DNA from: JAWODU01 sp046483125
GTDB taxonomy: Bacteria > Verrucomicrobiota > Kiritimatiellia > UBA8416 > JAWODU01
DNA length: 57,733 nucleotides
Direction: 5' to 3'
Assembly (NCBI GenBank): GCA_046483125.1
Contig: JAWODU010000099.1
Location: 1-57,733, forward strand
Shown here: positions 34,669 to 42,743 of the stretch, one piece after another
Position numbering within the stretch: the stretch's first letter is position 1
Layout of the letters: every line of letters begins with the position of its first letter
Notes under the pieces: model-generated
Seen by the model: the letters and a program-made list of their open reading frames with translations, nothing else
What the model was told of the DNA's origin: nothing
The model's database searches: none
Made by a program: the position numbers and the translations under genes

Positions 34669-34988
34669 TCCGTGTCACCTCTTGCCGCTTTGTCGTTCTG
34701 TCAAAGCTGACAGCACGTTTTTCTGTGTAACAGTCCTTCTTGCAGGTCATTAGCCGCTTTTCGACTCTCTCCCCTGTTTTCCAATACACTTAAACGCTTT
34801 CTTAACCGCCACCCTTTCCGCCACGGCGGACGCACACCCTTAACCGACCTGCCTACTCGTCATGTGACAGCCGTTGCAACAGAGTCGTTTAAGCGTACAC
34901 GACAAAGGGTAGCGGTTAAGTCTGCGACTAAGTGCTCCAACTCGTCCTGCATCCGTTTTTCACCGAACTTTTACCTCTTGCCGGTTTG
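34669..34988. repeat. 320-base gap with palindromic element B
   Basis: No gene is seen. At 34801-34852 is CTTAACCGCCACCCTTTCCG, a CGGCGGACG palindrome arm and ACCCTTAACCGACC. From about 34900 the partner AAAGGGTAGCGGTTAAG follows, so the whole can fold into a long hairpin ending GACTAAGTG near 34934. A small CTGTCA/TGACAG hairpin near 34700 lies upstream of T5. The core is almost identical to the elements flanking the S23 gene at 46.4-47.3 kb. Confidence 0.75.
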
Positions 34989-36401
34989 TCACCGCTTCTT
35001 CAGCTTCGGACCGCCGGGCGTGTCCCGGACTTCCCAACCGCGTTTCGTAATTTCATCCCTGAGCCTGTCGGCCTCCTGCCAGTCCCTGTTCTTTCTGGCT
35101 GTTTCCCTGCGCCGCGCCAGCTCCCGTGTTTCTTCGTCGGTTTCTTCGCCGGACCCGGCCAGAACTCCGAGCACCTCTTCGAATCTCGCCATCAGCCTGT
35201 CAACCGCCGCGGGCGACCATCCCGCGGGCGCCTTTCCTTCTGCATCCATAGCCCGGTTCCCGTCGTGGACCATGTCAAACAGGGACCCCAGGGCTCCCGA
35301 CACATTCATATCCCCGGCAAGGCGCTCTTCGAAACTTTTGCGGCACTTCTCGGCCCAGCAGGGTAAAACCTCCGGAAAACATCCCGAATCCGCTTCCCTG
35401 AGCCGCCCCCTGAACTCGTCTATCCTCTCAAGCGCCGTCCGCGCTCCGTCCAGGGCCTCAAATGTGAAATTCAACCTCTGTCTGTAATGGCCGGCCATAA
35501 GCACATACCGGATTTCCCTGCCCGTGTAACCCCTTTCAAGGATATCCCTGAGGGTGAAAAAATTACCCAGCGACTTCGACATCTTTCTGCCTTCCATGAT
35601 CAGATGTTCGCAGTGGAGCCAGTATTTCACAAACTGTTTCCCCGAAGCCGCTTCGCTTTGAGCTATTTCGTCTTCATGATGCGGAAATATATTGTCCACG
35701 CCGCCGGTGTGAATATCGAACGTTTCCCCGAGGTACCTCGTGCTCATTGCGGAGCACTCAATGTGCCATCCGGGTCGACCCCGTCCCCACGGCGTTTCCC
35801 AGGCCACGTCACCGTCTTCCCGGGTCCACCCCTTCCACAGCGCGAAATCAGCCGCGTCGTCCTTCTCGTATTCGTCGTGGCTTACCCTCGCGCCCGCGCG
35901 CAGTCCCGAGGTGTCAATCCGCGCCAGCTTCCCGTAGTCTTCAAAACTGGAAATCCTGAAATAAACCGACCCGTCCTCCGCGCGGTACGCGTGACCCTTG
36001 TCCAGGAGTTTCTGCACCATTTCAATCATATCGCCCACGTGGGCCGTTGCCTCGGGATAATACTCGGCTCTTTCGATATTGAGCACTTTCAGGTCCTCGA
36101 AAAACGCGTCCTTGTACTTCCGGGTGTATTCGCCCAGCGGCACGCCGGCCTGCCTCGCGCCTTTGATCGTCTTGTCGTCGACATCGGTCAGGTTCATGAC
36201 CTGTGTAACGCCGTAACCGGCGTACCTGAGACACCGGCGGAGAAGATCTTCAAAAACATACGCCCGGAAATTACCTATGTGCGCAAAGTCGTAAACCGTG
36301 GGTCCGCAGGTGTACATTCCAACCGAGCCCCTTTCCCGGGGTTCGAATTTCTCAAGCCGCCTGGTCAGCGTGTTATAGAATTTCAGCTTTTCCGCTTTCA
36401 C
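34989..36401 (-). CDS. cysS: Cysteinyl-tRNA synthetase
   Basis: This 470-residue class I aminoacyl-tRNA synthetase charges tRNA-Cys. Visible are the zinc/cysteine site MYTCGPTVYD, the HIGH-type FAHIGNFRAYVFEDLL, the GRPGWHIECSAM and HTGGVDNIFPHHEDEIAQSE zinc-ligand strands, and the KMSKS loop RKMSKSLGNFFTLRD. The C-terminal anticodon domain ends in a basic tail. The start is a GTG at 36401 that overlaps the ispF stop by four bases (GTGA). The first five residues, MKAEK, resemble the KAEK/KAES repeat coding, but the rest of the N-terminus is normal. Confidence 0.96.
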   Translation of the reverse strand: MKAEKLKFYNTLTRRLEKFEPRERGSVGMYTCGPTVYDFAHIGNFRAYVFEDLLRRCLRYAGYGVTQVMNLTDVDDKTIKGARQAGVPLGEYTRKYKDAFFEDLKVLNIERAEYYPEATAHVGDMIEMVQKLLDKGHAYRAEDGSVYFRISSFEDYGKLARIDTSGLRAGARVSHDEYEKDDAADFALWKGWTREDGDVAWETPWGRGRPGWHIECSAMSTRYLGETFDIHTGGVDNIFPHHEDEIAQSEAASGKQFVKYWLHCEHLIMEGRKMSKSLGNFFTLRDILERGYTGREIRYVLMAGHYRQRLNFTFEALDGARTALERIDEFRGRLREADSGCFPEVLPCWAEKCRKSFEERLAGDMNVSGALGSLFDMVHDGNRAMDAEGKAPAGWSPAAVDRLMARFEEVLGVLAGSGEETDEETRELARRRETARKNRDWQEADRLRDEITKRGWEVRDTPGGPKLKKR

Positions 36402-36880
36402 TTTTCAGTTTCCTCTACCAGTACGGCCGCCATTGCCGCCATTCCTTCGCCCCGGCCCAGCGCGCCCATGGATTCGGCGGTTTTCGCCTTTACCGATATC
36501 CGCGAAACGTCAACGCTCAGTGTTTCCCCCAGGCTCTTCCTGATCTTATCTATCCAGGGCGTAAGTTTCGGCCTTTCAGCTATGACGGTGGTGTCAACGT
36601 TTACCACCTGAAACCCCTTCCCGGCCATTTCGTCCACGGTAATTTTCAGCATTTCAATACTGGAAACGCCTTTCCATTTGTCGCCAGAATCCGGAAATCT
36701 CCCGCCTATGTCGCCCTGAGCGGCCGCGCCCATCAAGGCGTCAATTACCGCGTGGGAAAGCACATCGGCGTCGGAATGCCCCTTGAGGCCCGTGCTTCCT
36801 TCAATCGTCACGCCTCCCAGGACCAGCTTCCCGGCTCCTTCGAACCTGTGGCTGTCAAATCCCGTCCCCGTCCTCAGCAT
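36398..36880 (-). CDS. ispF: 2-C-methyl-D-erythritol 2,4-cyclodiphosphate synthase
   Basis: This 160-residue enzyme of the MEP isoprenoid pathway forms the cyclodiphosphate intermediate. Metal ligands are in GTGFDSHRFE (Asp and His, 6-11) and GHSDADVLSHAVIDALMGA. DIGGRFPDS and the late KAKTAESMGALGRGEG motif complete the family. The ATG at 36880 has an ideal GAGGAGG site. In many bacteria ispD or cysS neighbours ispF. Here cysS follows with a four-base overlap. Confidence 0.96.
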   Translation of the reverse strand: MLRTGTGFDSHRFEGAGKLVLGGVTIEGSTGLKGHSDADVLSHAVIDALMGAAAQGDIGGRFPDSGDKWKGVSSIEMLKITVDEMAGKGFQVVNVDTTVIAERPKLTPWIDKIRKSLGETLSVDVSRISVKAKTAESMGALGRGEGMAAMAAVLVEETEK

Positions 36881-36984
36881 TCCATCCTCCTCGCGCGCGG
36901 TTGCATAAACGCTTTTTTACTGTATCCGACCGCATCCGCCCGCACAATCATATTTCATCCTGCACCCACCGTCCCGGCTTTCAA

Positions 36985-37013
36985 TTGACTTAATACACGG
37001 TTTCACGAATAGT
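36985..37013 (+). promoter_or_regulatory. Possible promoter of the third UroD-like gene
   Basis: TTGACT (36985-36990), 17 bases, then AATAGT (37008-37013), with a leader of about 46 bases and an AGGA site before ATG 37067. The -10 match is only four of six. Confidence 0.35.
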
Positions 37014-37066
37014 GTAAGCATAAACAACATTGACAGAAAAAAGGTTAAAACAGGAAACACGATTCC

Positions 37067-38080
37067 ATGAACAGCAGGGAACGGGTGCGGGCAATAATCG
37101 AGGGAAAAGCGGCCGACCGCTGTGGTCTCTGGCTCGGGAATCCTCACGGCGAAAGCTGGCCGGGCCTGCACGAGTATTTCGGAACGGCAACCGATGAGGA
37201 ACTCAGGCGGAAGCTTCGGGACGACTTCCGCTGGATCTGCCCCCAGTTTTTCCCGGACGCCTACCGCGACCCGGACGGGTACGGCATGTTCGACGCGGGT
37301 CTCGCCAGGAAGAGACACGGACAGCCCGGACCGTTCTCCGATTGCGAAGATGTTGAAGAGGTTGATTCTTTCCCCTGGCCGAACCCGGATTACCTCTGCT
37401 TCGACGGATGTCTTTCTGCACTGCGCGAAGCCGGCGATGTCTACCGCGCCAGCGGATTCTGGACGTGTTTTTACCATAACGTCATGGACCTGTTCGGAAT
37501 GGAAGACTACCTGGTAAAGATGTACACGCATCCCGAAATCGTTCATGCCGTAACGGACCGGGTCTGCGGCTTCTACTTCGAAGCCAATGAACGTTTTTTT
37601 GCCGAAGCGGGGGCTGAAGCGGACGGCTTCTTTTTCGGCAACGACTTCGGCACACAGCAGGATCTGATCTGCGGGCCGGAACAGTTCGATCAGTTTATCA
37701 TGCCGTGGTTCCGCCGCTTTACCGAACAGGCCCACGCGCACGGCTATCATGCGTTACTGCATTCCTGCGGGGCGATTCACAAGGTTATTGAGCGCCTGAT
37801 CGGCGCCGGGGTCGATTGCCTTCATCCCCTCCAGGCCCTTGCAGCAAACATGGACGCGGATACCCTGGCGCGTGATTTCGGCGGCCGCATCGCTTTTATG
37901 GGAGGCATTGACACACAGTACCTTCTGGTTGAAGGAACTCCCGAAGACGTCAGAAATGAAGTCCGGCGCGTGAAATCCGTACTCGGTCCGCGTTTGATCG
38001 TCAGCCCCAGTCACGAAGCCGTCCTGCCCAACGTGCCCCCGCGCAATCTTGAAGCCATGGCCGAAGCCGCCCTTGAATAA
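37067..38080 (+). CDS. Uroporphyrinogen decarboxylase-like protein, third of three
   Basis: This 337-residue protein opens MNSRERVRAIIEGKAADRCG and has HALLHSCGAIHKVIERLIGAGVDCLHPLQ near 225, the His-Ser-Cys-Gly type site that binds zinc and a thiol or corrinoid partner in MtaA/MtbA methyltransferases, then AFMGGIDTQYLL. This is the best preserved active site of the three UroD-like proteins here. A corrinoid-linked methyltransferase or demethylase role is likely, and heme synthesis unlikely. It is divergent from ispF and stands alone. Confidence 0.78.
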   Translation: MNSRERVRAIIEGKAADRCGLWLGNPHGESWPGLHEYFGTATDEELRRKLRDDFRWICPQFFPDAYRDPDGYGMFDAGLARKRHGQPGPFSDCEDVEEVDSFPWPNPDYLCFDGCLSALREAGDVYRASGFWTCFYHNVMDLFGMEDYLVKMYTHPEIVHAVTDRVCGFYFEANERFFAEAGAEADGFFFGNDFGTQQDLICGPEQFDQFIMPWFRRFTEQAHAHGYHALLHSCGAIHKVIERLIGAGVDCLHPLQALAANMDADTLARDFGGRIAFMGGIDTQYLLVEGTPEDVRNEVRRVKSVLGPRLIVSPSHEAVLPNVPPRNLEAMAEAALE

Positions 38081-38112
38081 AGGTGAACGGCATCGATTTC
38101 TTCGCCCGTTTC

Positions 38113-38141
38113 TTGACAATCCGGCTGTCAGACTGCATAAT
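38113..38141 (+). promoter_or_regulatory. Sigma-70-type promoter of the FHA operon
   Basis: TTGACA (38113-38118), exactly 17 bases, then CATAAT (38136-38141), five of six to consensus. The start codon is only 12 bases beyond the -10 box and has no ribosome site, so the mRNA would have a leader of about five bases. Confidence 0.7.
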
Positions 38142-38152
38142 TTATCGCGCGC

Positions 38153-38614
38153 ATGAAAAAACTGCAAAAAACGGCGAAGAAAACGGAAAAGCAGGTAGAG
38201 CCCACCATACGCGCCCCCGGGCCGGACCCATTGAAAGACACCCGTCAGCTTTCCAGTACGCTGGAGATTCCTCCCTATCTCCTCATGGAAACCACCTTCC
38301 AGGAAACCAGGGCTTACCTCGAATTGATGGCGCGCGATCGCAAACCCACCCGCATTCCCCTCAACAGTGAAACCGTTCACATAGGCCGTGCCCCGAACTG
38401 TGAAATATCCCTGCGTGAAAGCAGTGTCTCAAGGCGCCACGCGCGGGTAGGCGCCCGCGGCGAAGAATACTTTGTCGAAGACCTCGACAGCACCAACGGA
38501 ACGTACGTCAACGGCGTCAAGGTAAGGCATTGCGTTCTGCGCAGCAACGACCACATTTACATCGGTGAGGCCAAGTTTCAGTTCGTCCAGCGAAAAATCC
38601 GAAAACACCCATGA
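38153..38614 (+). CDS. FHA-domain protein
   Basis: This 153-residue cytoplasmic protein has an N-terminal basic and disordered region (1-60) and a forkhead-associated domain (about 65-150). The domain's phosphothreonine-binding positions are seen in order: VHIGRAPNCEISL (Arg), SSVSRRHARV (Ser-Arg-His) and DLDSTNGTYVNG (Asn). FHA domains read phosphothreonine marks. No Ser/Thr kinase is in the window. The gene is translated from a near-leaderless promoter, and its stop overlaps the start of the metallo-hydrolase gene by four bases. Confidence 0.88.
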   Translation: MKKLQKTAKKTEKQVEPTIRAPGPDPLKDTRQLSSTLEIPPYLLMETTFQETRAYLELMARDRKPTRIPLNSETVHIGRAPNCEISLRESSVSRRHARVGARGEEYFVEDLDSTNGTYVNGVKVRHCVLRSNDHIYIGEAKFQFVQRKIRKHP

Positions 38615-39507
38615 AAGACACTGCTCCCCCCGGGATGTACGTCACGTTCTGGGGAACAAGAGGTTCCATCTCCACTCCGGGCTATGCCACCGAAAAATAC
38701 GGCGGCAACACCCCCTGTGTTTCCGTGGCCTGCGGCAATACAACCGTAATCATAGACGCCGGCACCGGAATACGCAACCTGGGCATCGAGCTGGCCGAAA
38801 AAGCGAAAAAGGAAGGCACCGATCTCGACCTGCACCTTCTGCTCAGCCACACGCACTGGGATCACATACAGGGCCTTCCCTACTTCGCCCCAGCCTATCG
38901 GCCCAATACCAGGCTCACAATTTACGGCAGTCCAAAGAAAGAAAGCTTTCTCGAGTCGATTCTGCGGGGGCAAATGGACATGAATTATTTTCCCGTTAAC
39001 CTCAATGCCCTCGCCGCCGACATGTCCATTATCGAGTTTTCCGAACCAGCCATCGAAATCGGGCCGGTCAAGGTGGAATGGCAGGAGCAGGTAAGCCATC
39101 CCGGCGGCTCCGTACGGTACCGCCTGTCGGTCGGGGAAAAGACCGCTGTTTACGCCAGCGATATCGAACTCGACGGCATGCTCTCGCCCGACGCTTCAAC
39201 GGACGACCCTAAGCCGGCCGATCAATACCGTGAGTTCATCAGGGGCTGTGATCTTCTGGTCGCAGACGCGCAATACACTCCCGAAGAATACCGCGATCGA
39301 AAGGGTTGGGGCCACAGCAGTATTCCCACTGTCCTGGATGTCGCCTACGAACAGGGGGTCAAACAGCTCGCGCTGTTCCACCACGAACCTCAGCATTCCG
39401 ACGTTCAGCTCGACAAGCTCGCCGTGCGATACGCGCGCGGTTACGCTTCTCTCGAACCGCCAATGGCCGTCTTCTGGGCCCGCGAAGGCATGACACTGGA
39501 GATCTAA
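38611..39507 (+). CDS. MBL-fold metallo-hydrolase (PhnP/RNase Z-like)
   Basis: This 298-residue protein has the metallo-beta-lactamase fold. YVTFWGTRGSIS begins the first strand, TVIIDAGTGI follows, and the metal motif LLSHTHWDHIQGLPYF (about 78-93) has the HxHxDH pattern. The later ligands are EQVSHPGG, YASDIELDG (Asp) and FHHEPQHSD. The GTRGS opening is typical of a subgroup of uncertain substrate that may act on cyclic nucleotides or phosphoesters. The start overlaps the FHA stop (ATGA), so the two are coupled. Coupling to a phosphopeptide reader hints at a signalling role. Confidence 0.85.
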   Translation: MKDTAPPGMYVTFWGTRGSISTPGYATEKYGGNTPCVSVACGNTTVIIDAGTGIRNLGIELAEKAKKEGTDLDLHLLLSHTHWDHIQGLPYFAPAYRPNTRLTIYGSPKKESFLESILRGQMDMNYFPVNLNALAADMSIIEFSEPAIEIGPVKVEWQEQVSHPGGSVRYRLSVGEKTAVYASDIELDGMLSPDASTDDPKPADQYREFIRGCDLLVADAQYTPEEYRDRKGWGHSSIPTVLDVAYEQGVKQLALFHHEPQHSDVQLDKLAVRYARGYASLEPPMAVFWAREGMTLEI

Positions 39508-39545
39508 GCACACGGTTTCATAAACTGATAATTCACATTTGATCG

Positions 39546-40214
39546 ATGAACTCCGTCACAAAAATCCGGCTGTTACTGCCGCGCTTTGCCATGGCCGGCT
39601 TTATTTGCATCTTCGGTATTCACCCCAGGTGTACCGCCTCCCCTCTCGAAAATATTACCTTCGCGGCGTTCGATACCGAAACCACGGGCTTCAGCCCCCG
39701 GTCCGCACGTATCGTCGAAATTGCCGCGGTTAAATTCCGCGGCGGAAACATTCTCGAATCCAGGAGCTGGCTCATTAACCCCGGCATTCCCATCCCGGAA
39801 TCTTCACGCCGCGTACATGGAATCAGCGATAAAATGGTGGCCGATGCTCCGGGTTTCGGGGCAGTGTTCCCGGAATTCATAGAATTCACTGAAGGCGCCG
39901 TTCTTCTGGCACACAACGCCGGTTTTGACGTTCGGTTTCTGCGCGCCGAAATAGAACGGGCGGGGCTCAGGCCGCCTGCAAACGAAGTGCTGGATACCCT
40001 CAGGCTGTTCCGCGGGTGGTTTCCGGAAGCCGAAGCCCACAACCTTCGCGCGCTCGTCGAACACCTGGGAGTCAAGGCCGCTTCCTTCCACCGCGCGCTG
40101 GCCGACGCCTCTTACCTCGCGGAAATCTTCACCAGGGGCGTCTCTGCGCTTCCGGAACAGCCCTCTCTCAAGGAACTCGAAGAATCCGCCGGCGGCGCCA
40201 TGACGTTCAAATGA
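39546..40214 (+). CDS. DnaQ-like 3'-5' exonuclease with a signal-like N-terminus
   Basis: This 222-residue protein has the DEDDh exonuclease motifs: FAAFDTETTGF (Asp-Glu, about 39-49), LLAHNAGFDVRFL (second Asp, near 118), and FHRALADASYLAEIF (His and Asp, near 178). That is the catalytic set of the DNA polymerase III epsilon family. Oddly, about 35 residues precede the domain. They contain a hydrophobic core, MAGFICIFGIHPRCTASPL, that reads like a signal peptide, although exonucleases of this kind normally start directly with the catalytic strand. The 38-base gap to the preceding gene and its orientation put it in the same operon as the FHA and metallo-hydrolase genes. No ribosome site is seen before ATG 39546; a later ATG could be used. 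Confidence 0.75.
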   Translation: MNSVTKIRLLLPRFAMAGFICIFGIHPRCTASPLENITFAAFDTETTGFSPRSARIVEIAAVKFRGGNILESRSWLINPGIPIPESSRRVHGISDKMVADAPGFGAVFPEFIEFTEGAVLLAHNAGFDVRFLRAEIERAGLRPPANEVLDTLRLFRGWFPEAEAHNLRALVEHLGVKAASFHRALADASYLAEIFTRGVSALPEQPSLKELEESAGGAMTFK

Positions 40215-40324
40215 AAGTGCTTCGAGTATTGCCCGGCCGGAACCGCTTCATAAAACCAGACGATCCGCGATACGGAATTCGCAAGCTCAAAAGTGCCAGG
40301 TCGCTCCACTGCCAGATAGCATGT

Positions 40325-40882
40325 TCACATAGCCGACTCGATCTCTTCGGTCCGGCTCAGAAACCATTTCGCCAGCCAGCTCTCTTCGCCCACGGTTCCG
40401 TAGAGAACCAGGAGGCAGACAGCCGTCACGGCCGCCGCGGCGAGCAGGACGCCTATCACGTTGGCAACCGCGAATTTTTTCTTCCCGACTCCCAGCAGGT
40501 AGGCCCCGAAGGCGCCCGTATACACGCCTGAACCCGGAAGCGGAATACCGATAAACAGCGCCACTCCCAGTTCACCGTATTTTTCGATGTAGGGATGTAT
40601 TCTGTGCCTGGTCCGTTCCAGTTTCGGCCATATTCCGCGGTCAAACCATTCCCACTTACGCACAAAAGTGAACACGGGGCCGAGGACGCCGAACACCACC
40701 CAGCCGAGCAGTATATTGACCGCCGTGCACACCAGCACGACGACCGGCCAGCTCAGGTGTTCGTTTACTGTAATACCGGTAAAGGGAATCGGCACGGGAA
40801 GAATTCCGCACGGGATCGACGCCCTCAACTCCAGCGCGGGAATGAGCGTAATCACCGTAAGCCATATTATCGCGTTGAGCAA
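40325..40882 (-). CDS. Small multidrug export-like membrane protein (COG2426)
   Basis: This 185-residue integral membrane protein has about four to five helices (2-20, 48-70, 105-130, 135-165). It carries LELRASIPCGI near the N-terminus and IPLPGSGVYTGAFGAYLLG in the middle, the signatures of the Sm_multidrug_ex (DUF/COG2426) family. The substrate is not known; the family name rests on weak evidence. It stands between a convergent exonuclease gene and a repeat-filled gap. No partner gene is evident. Confidence 0.8.
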   Translation of the reverse strand: MLNAIIWLTVITLIPALELRASIPCGILPVPIPFTGITVNEHLSWPVVVLVCTAVNILLGWVVFGVLGPVFTFVRKWEWFDRGIWPKLERTRHRIHPYIEKYGELGVALFIGIPLPGSGVYTGAFGAYLLGVGKKKFAVANVIGVLLAAAAVTAVCLLVLYGTVGEESWLAKWFLSRTEEIESAM

Positions 40883-41046
40883 TTCTCTCCTCCTTTACCC
40901 CGGTTACAGGTTCCCCAAAATCTTAATCCCAATCTTAATCTCCCCTCCGTCCCTTTTCGTGCCTTTTTGTGTCTATTCCCCTCTTCTCTTCATTCGCGCA
41001 GATTCGTGTGATTCGCGGTTTCTTTCCCGATTTCAGCTTTCAGCTT
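40883..41046. repeat. Modular repeat mosaic, second large copy
   Basis: GGTTACAGGTTCCCC, CTTAATCCCAATCTTAATC, TTTTCGTGCCTTTTTGTG, CATTCGCGCAGATTCGTG and TTTCAGCTTTCAGCTTTC occur in this order. It is the same order as in the 32.55-33.03 kb gap, but the palindromic element is absent here. No gene is present. Confidence 0.8.
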
Positions 41047-41742
41047 TCAACTTTTCTCCCTCCCCCTCCCCCTCCCATACCGCCTCAGCATCGCGAAAAA
41101 ACGGAACGTATCGCGCAACGGGTTTATCTTGCTTTTTTCACTCCCGTAAATCACCTTCACCGGGACTGAGTTGATCTTTACTCCCGCGTCCGCCAGCCTC
41201 AAAAGCACCTCCGACTCCGCCGCAAACCTGCCTGAATCAGCGGGAATCAATTCAAGCACCTCTGCCGCATACAAACGATAACCGCACTGCGTATCCGGAA
41301 CACGCTGTCCCATTTTTCCGCTCAGGAGCCCGCTCATAAACCGGTTCGTCATGCGTCTGACGAGCGGCATGTTCTCCGTGTTCCCCATGCGATTGCCCGC
41401 TATCACTGGACCCGCGCCCCGGTCAAACGCCCGGATGAATACGGGTATGTCATCCGGATCGTGCTGGCCGTCCGCATCCATCACAATTACAAATTCAAAG
41501 TTCCCTTTCCCGGCATATTCAAAACCCGTGGCAAGCGCCGCTCCCTTGCCCCTGTTTACCCGGTGGCGGAGAACCGTTGCCCCTGTCTTTTCCGCCTCTT
41601 CCGCGGTTCCGTCGTCGGAGCCGTCGTCGATCACCACCGTGTCCCGGCAGTGTTTCAGTATTCTCCTCAGGACTTCCCTTATTTTTTTTCCTTCCCTGTA
41701 CGCGGGCATGAGAACACAAAATCTGTGCCCGGTCCCGCTCAT
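41047..41742 (-). CDS. Family 2 glycosyltransferase (dolichol-phosphate mannosyltransferase-like)
   Basis: From ATG 41742, whose ATGA overlaps the upstream acyltransferase stop, the product has 231 residues. It has the GT-A fold signatures CVLMPAYREGKKI, VIDDGSDDGT (DxD-type nucleotide site), RVNRGKGAALATGFEYA, IVMDADGQHDPDDIP (metal-binding DxD) and DTQCGYRLYAAEVL. There are no C-terminal membrane helices, so it resembles soluble DPM1-like enzymes that load a sugar on a polyprenyl phosphate. Coupling to a lipid acyltransferase suggests work on envelope lipids. The C-terminus runs into the repeat mosaic. Confidence 0.88.
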   Translation of the reverse strand: MSGTGHRFCVLMPAYREGKKIREVLRRILKHCRDTVVIDDGSDDGTAEEAEKTGATVLRHRVNRGKGAALATGFEYAGKGNFEFVIVMDADGQHDPDDIPVFIRAFDRGAGPVIAGNRMGNTENMPLVRRMTNRFMSGLLSGKMGQRVPDTQCGYRLYAAEVLELIPADSGRFAAESEVLLRLADAGVKINSVPVKVIYGSEKSKINPLRDTFRFFAMLRRYGRGRGREKS

Positions 41743-42665
41743 GAATTCTGCTCTCCCCGGCGGAGATCCCAGCCCCAGAAATCCTCGAACATGAACCACT
41801 GCTCGGGCCTTGCCGCTATTTCCGCTTCAAGTACTCTGCAAAGCCTCAGCCGTATCTCCTCATAGGCCCCCTCACCGCTCGCGTTTATCGGTTCGTGGAA
41901 CCGCAGAAGGAACGTATCATCGGGCTCCCTCAGAAGAAAGACAGGAAGAAGAGGAGCGCCGGTTCTCGCCGAAATAAGGGCGGGCCCCCGCGGCAGGCGC
42001 GCCGGCTTACCGAAGAAATCTATCGGGTCGTTCCTGCCGCTGTAATCACGGTCCGCCAGAACCGCCGCCCATTCACGTTTTTCCAAGGCCCTGACAATAC
42101 CCATGGCCGCGCGGCCCACCGGGAGCAGGCGCATACCCCGGTTTTTCCTGCGTTTCTGGAAAAGCCGGTCGATCCTCCTGTTCGACTCAGGCAGTACAAC
42201 AACGCTGGCCGGATGACCAAGCGCCGCGAGTACGGCGCCGCCTATTTCCCAACTGCCGAGGTGCGCCCCTACAGCCAGCACCCCTTTCCCCGTCCTTTCG
42301 GCCTTTTTCATGCTTTCGCCCTTTTCGATGCTCACAAATTTCTCAACGCGCTGAATCGGCATCTGCTTGAACCGGAAAAAATCAACGAGATACTTGCCGA
42401 AGTATTGAAAAGTTTTCCTCGAAAGACGCCTCAGGGTTTCCCTGGAAGGACTTACCCCCTGGAATTCGAGTATATGGCGCAGATTCGATATAACCGCCCT
42501 GCGCCCGCGCACGTCCCGCCGGTACATCGAGTCCGCCACGCGCAGGCCCACCCAGTACGCGAACTTGCGGGGCAGTATGTGACTGACGATATCCGCTCCC
42601 TTATATTGAAAATACTCCCTGTCCACGACCCCGCCTCCCCCTTCCAACGCTAACAGCCGGACCAT
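41739..42665 (-). CDS. Lysophospholipid/lipid A acyltransferase (LpxL/HtrB family)
   Basis: From ATG 42665 (MVRLLALEGG) the protein has 308 residues. Earlier in-frame codons reach 42782 but overlap the divergent radical SAM gene. It carries VLAVGAHLGSWEIGG near 155, with the HxxxxE catalytic pair, then RDYSGRNDPIDFFGKPARLPRGPA, the substrate and acyl-binding segment of the HtrB family. A membrane-associated N-terminal helix is expected. These enzymes add a secondary acyl chain to lipid A or related lipids. The presence of one supports an outer membrane. It is coupled to the glycosyltransferase by a four-base overlap. Confidence 0.87.
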   Translation of the reverse strand: MVRLLALEGGGGVVDREYFQYKGADIVSHILPRKFAYWVGLRVADSMYRRDVRGRRAVISNLRHILEFQGVSPSRETLRRLSRKTFQYFGKYLVDFFRFKQMPIQRVEKFVSIEKGESMKKAERTGKGVLAVGAHLGSWEIGGAVLAALGHPASVVVLPESNRRIDRLFQKRRKNRGMRLLPVGRAAMGIVRALEKREWAAVLADRDYSGRNDPIDFFGKPARLPRGPALISARTGAPLLPVFLLREPDDTFLLRFHEPINASGEGAYEEIRLRLCRVLEAEIAARPEQWFMFEDFWGWDLRRGEQNS

Positions 42666-42743
42666 ACTATTAACGCACGCCTCGAGCAAGAACTTGAAAT
42701 CCCACAGCCAATAAGCTAAACTTATCGCGAAAAGGAATAACAA

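Noticed and set aside
36340..36360. tRNA-like GGTTCGAAT word
   Set aside because: It lies inside cysS in frame and no cloverleaf arms surround it.
36380..36405. Repeat-derived N-terminus of CysS
   Set aside because: Only about five residues resemble the KAEK repeat coding, and the rest is conserved, so the similarity may be chance.
35487..36611. 374-residue open frame opposite cysS
   Set aside because: It mirrors a conserved cysS/ispF coding region and has no family features.
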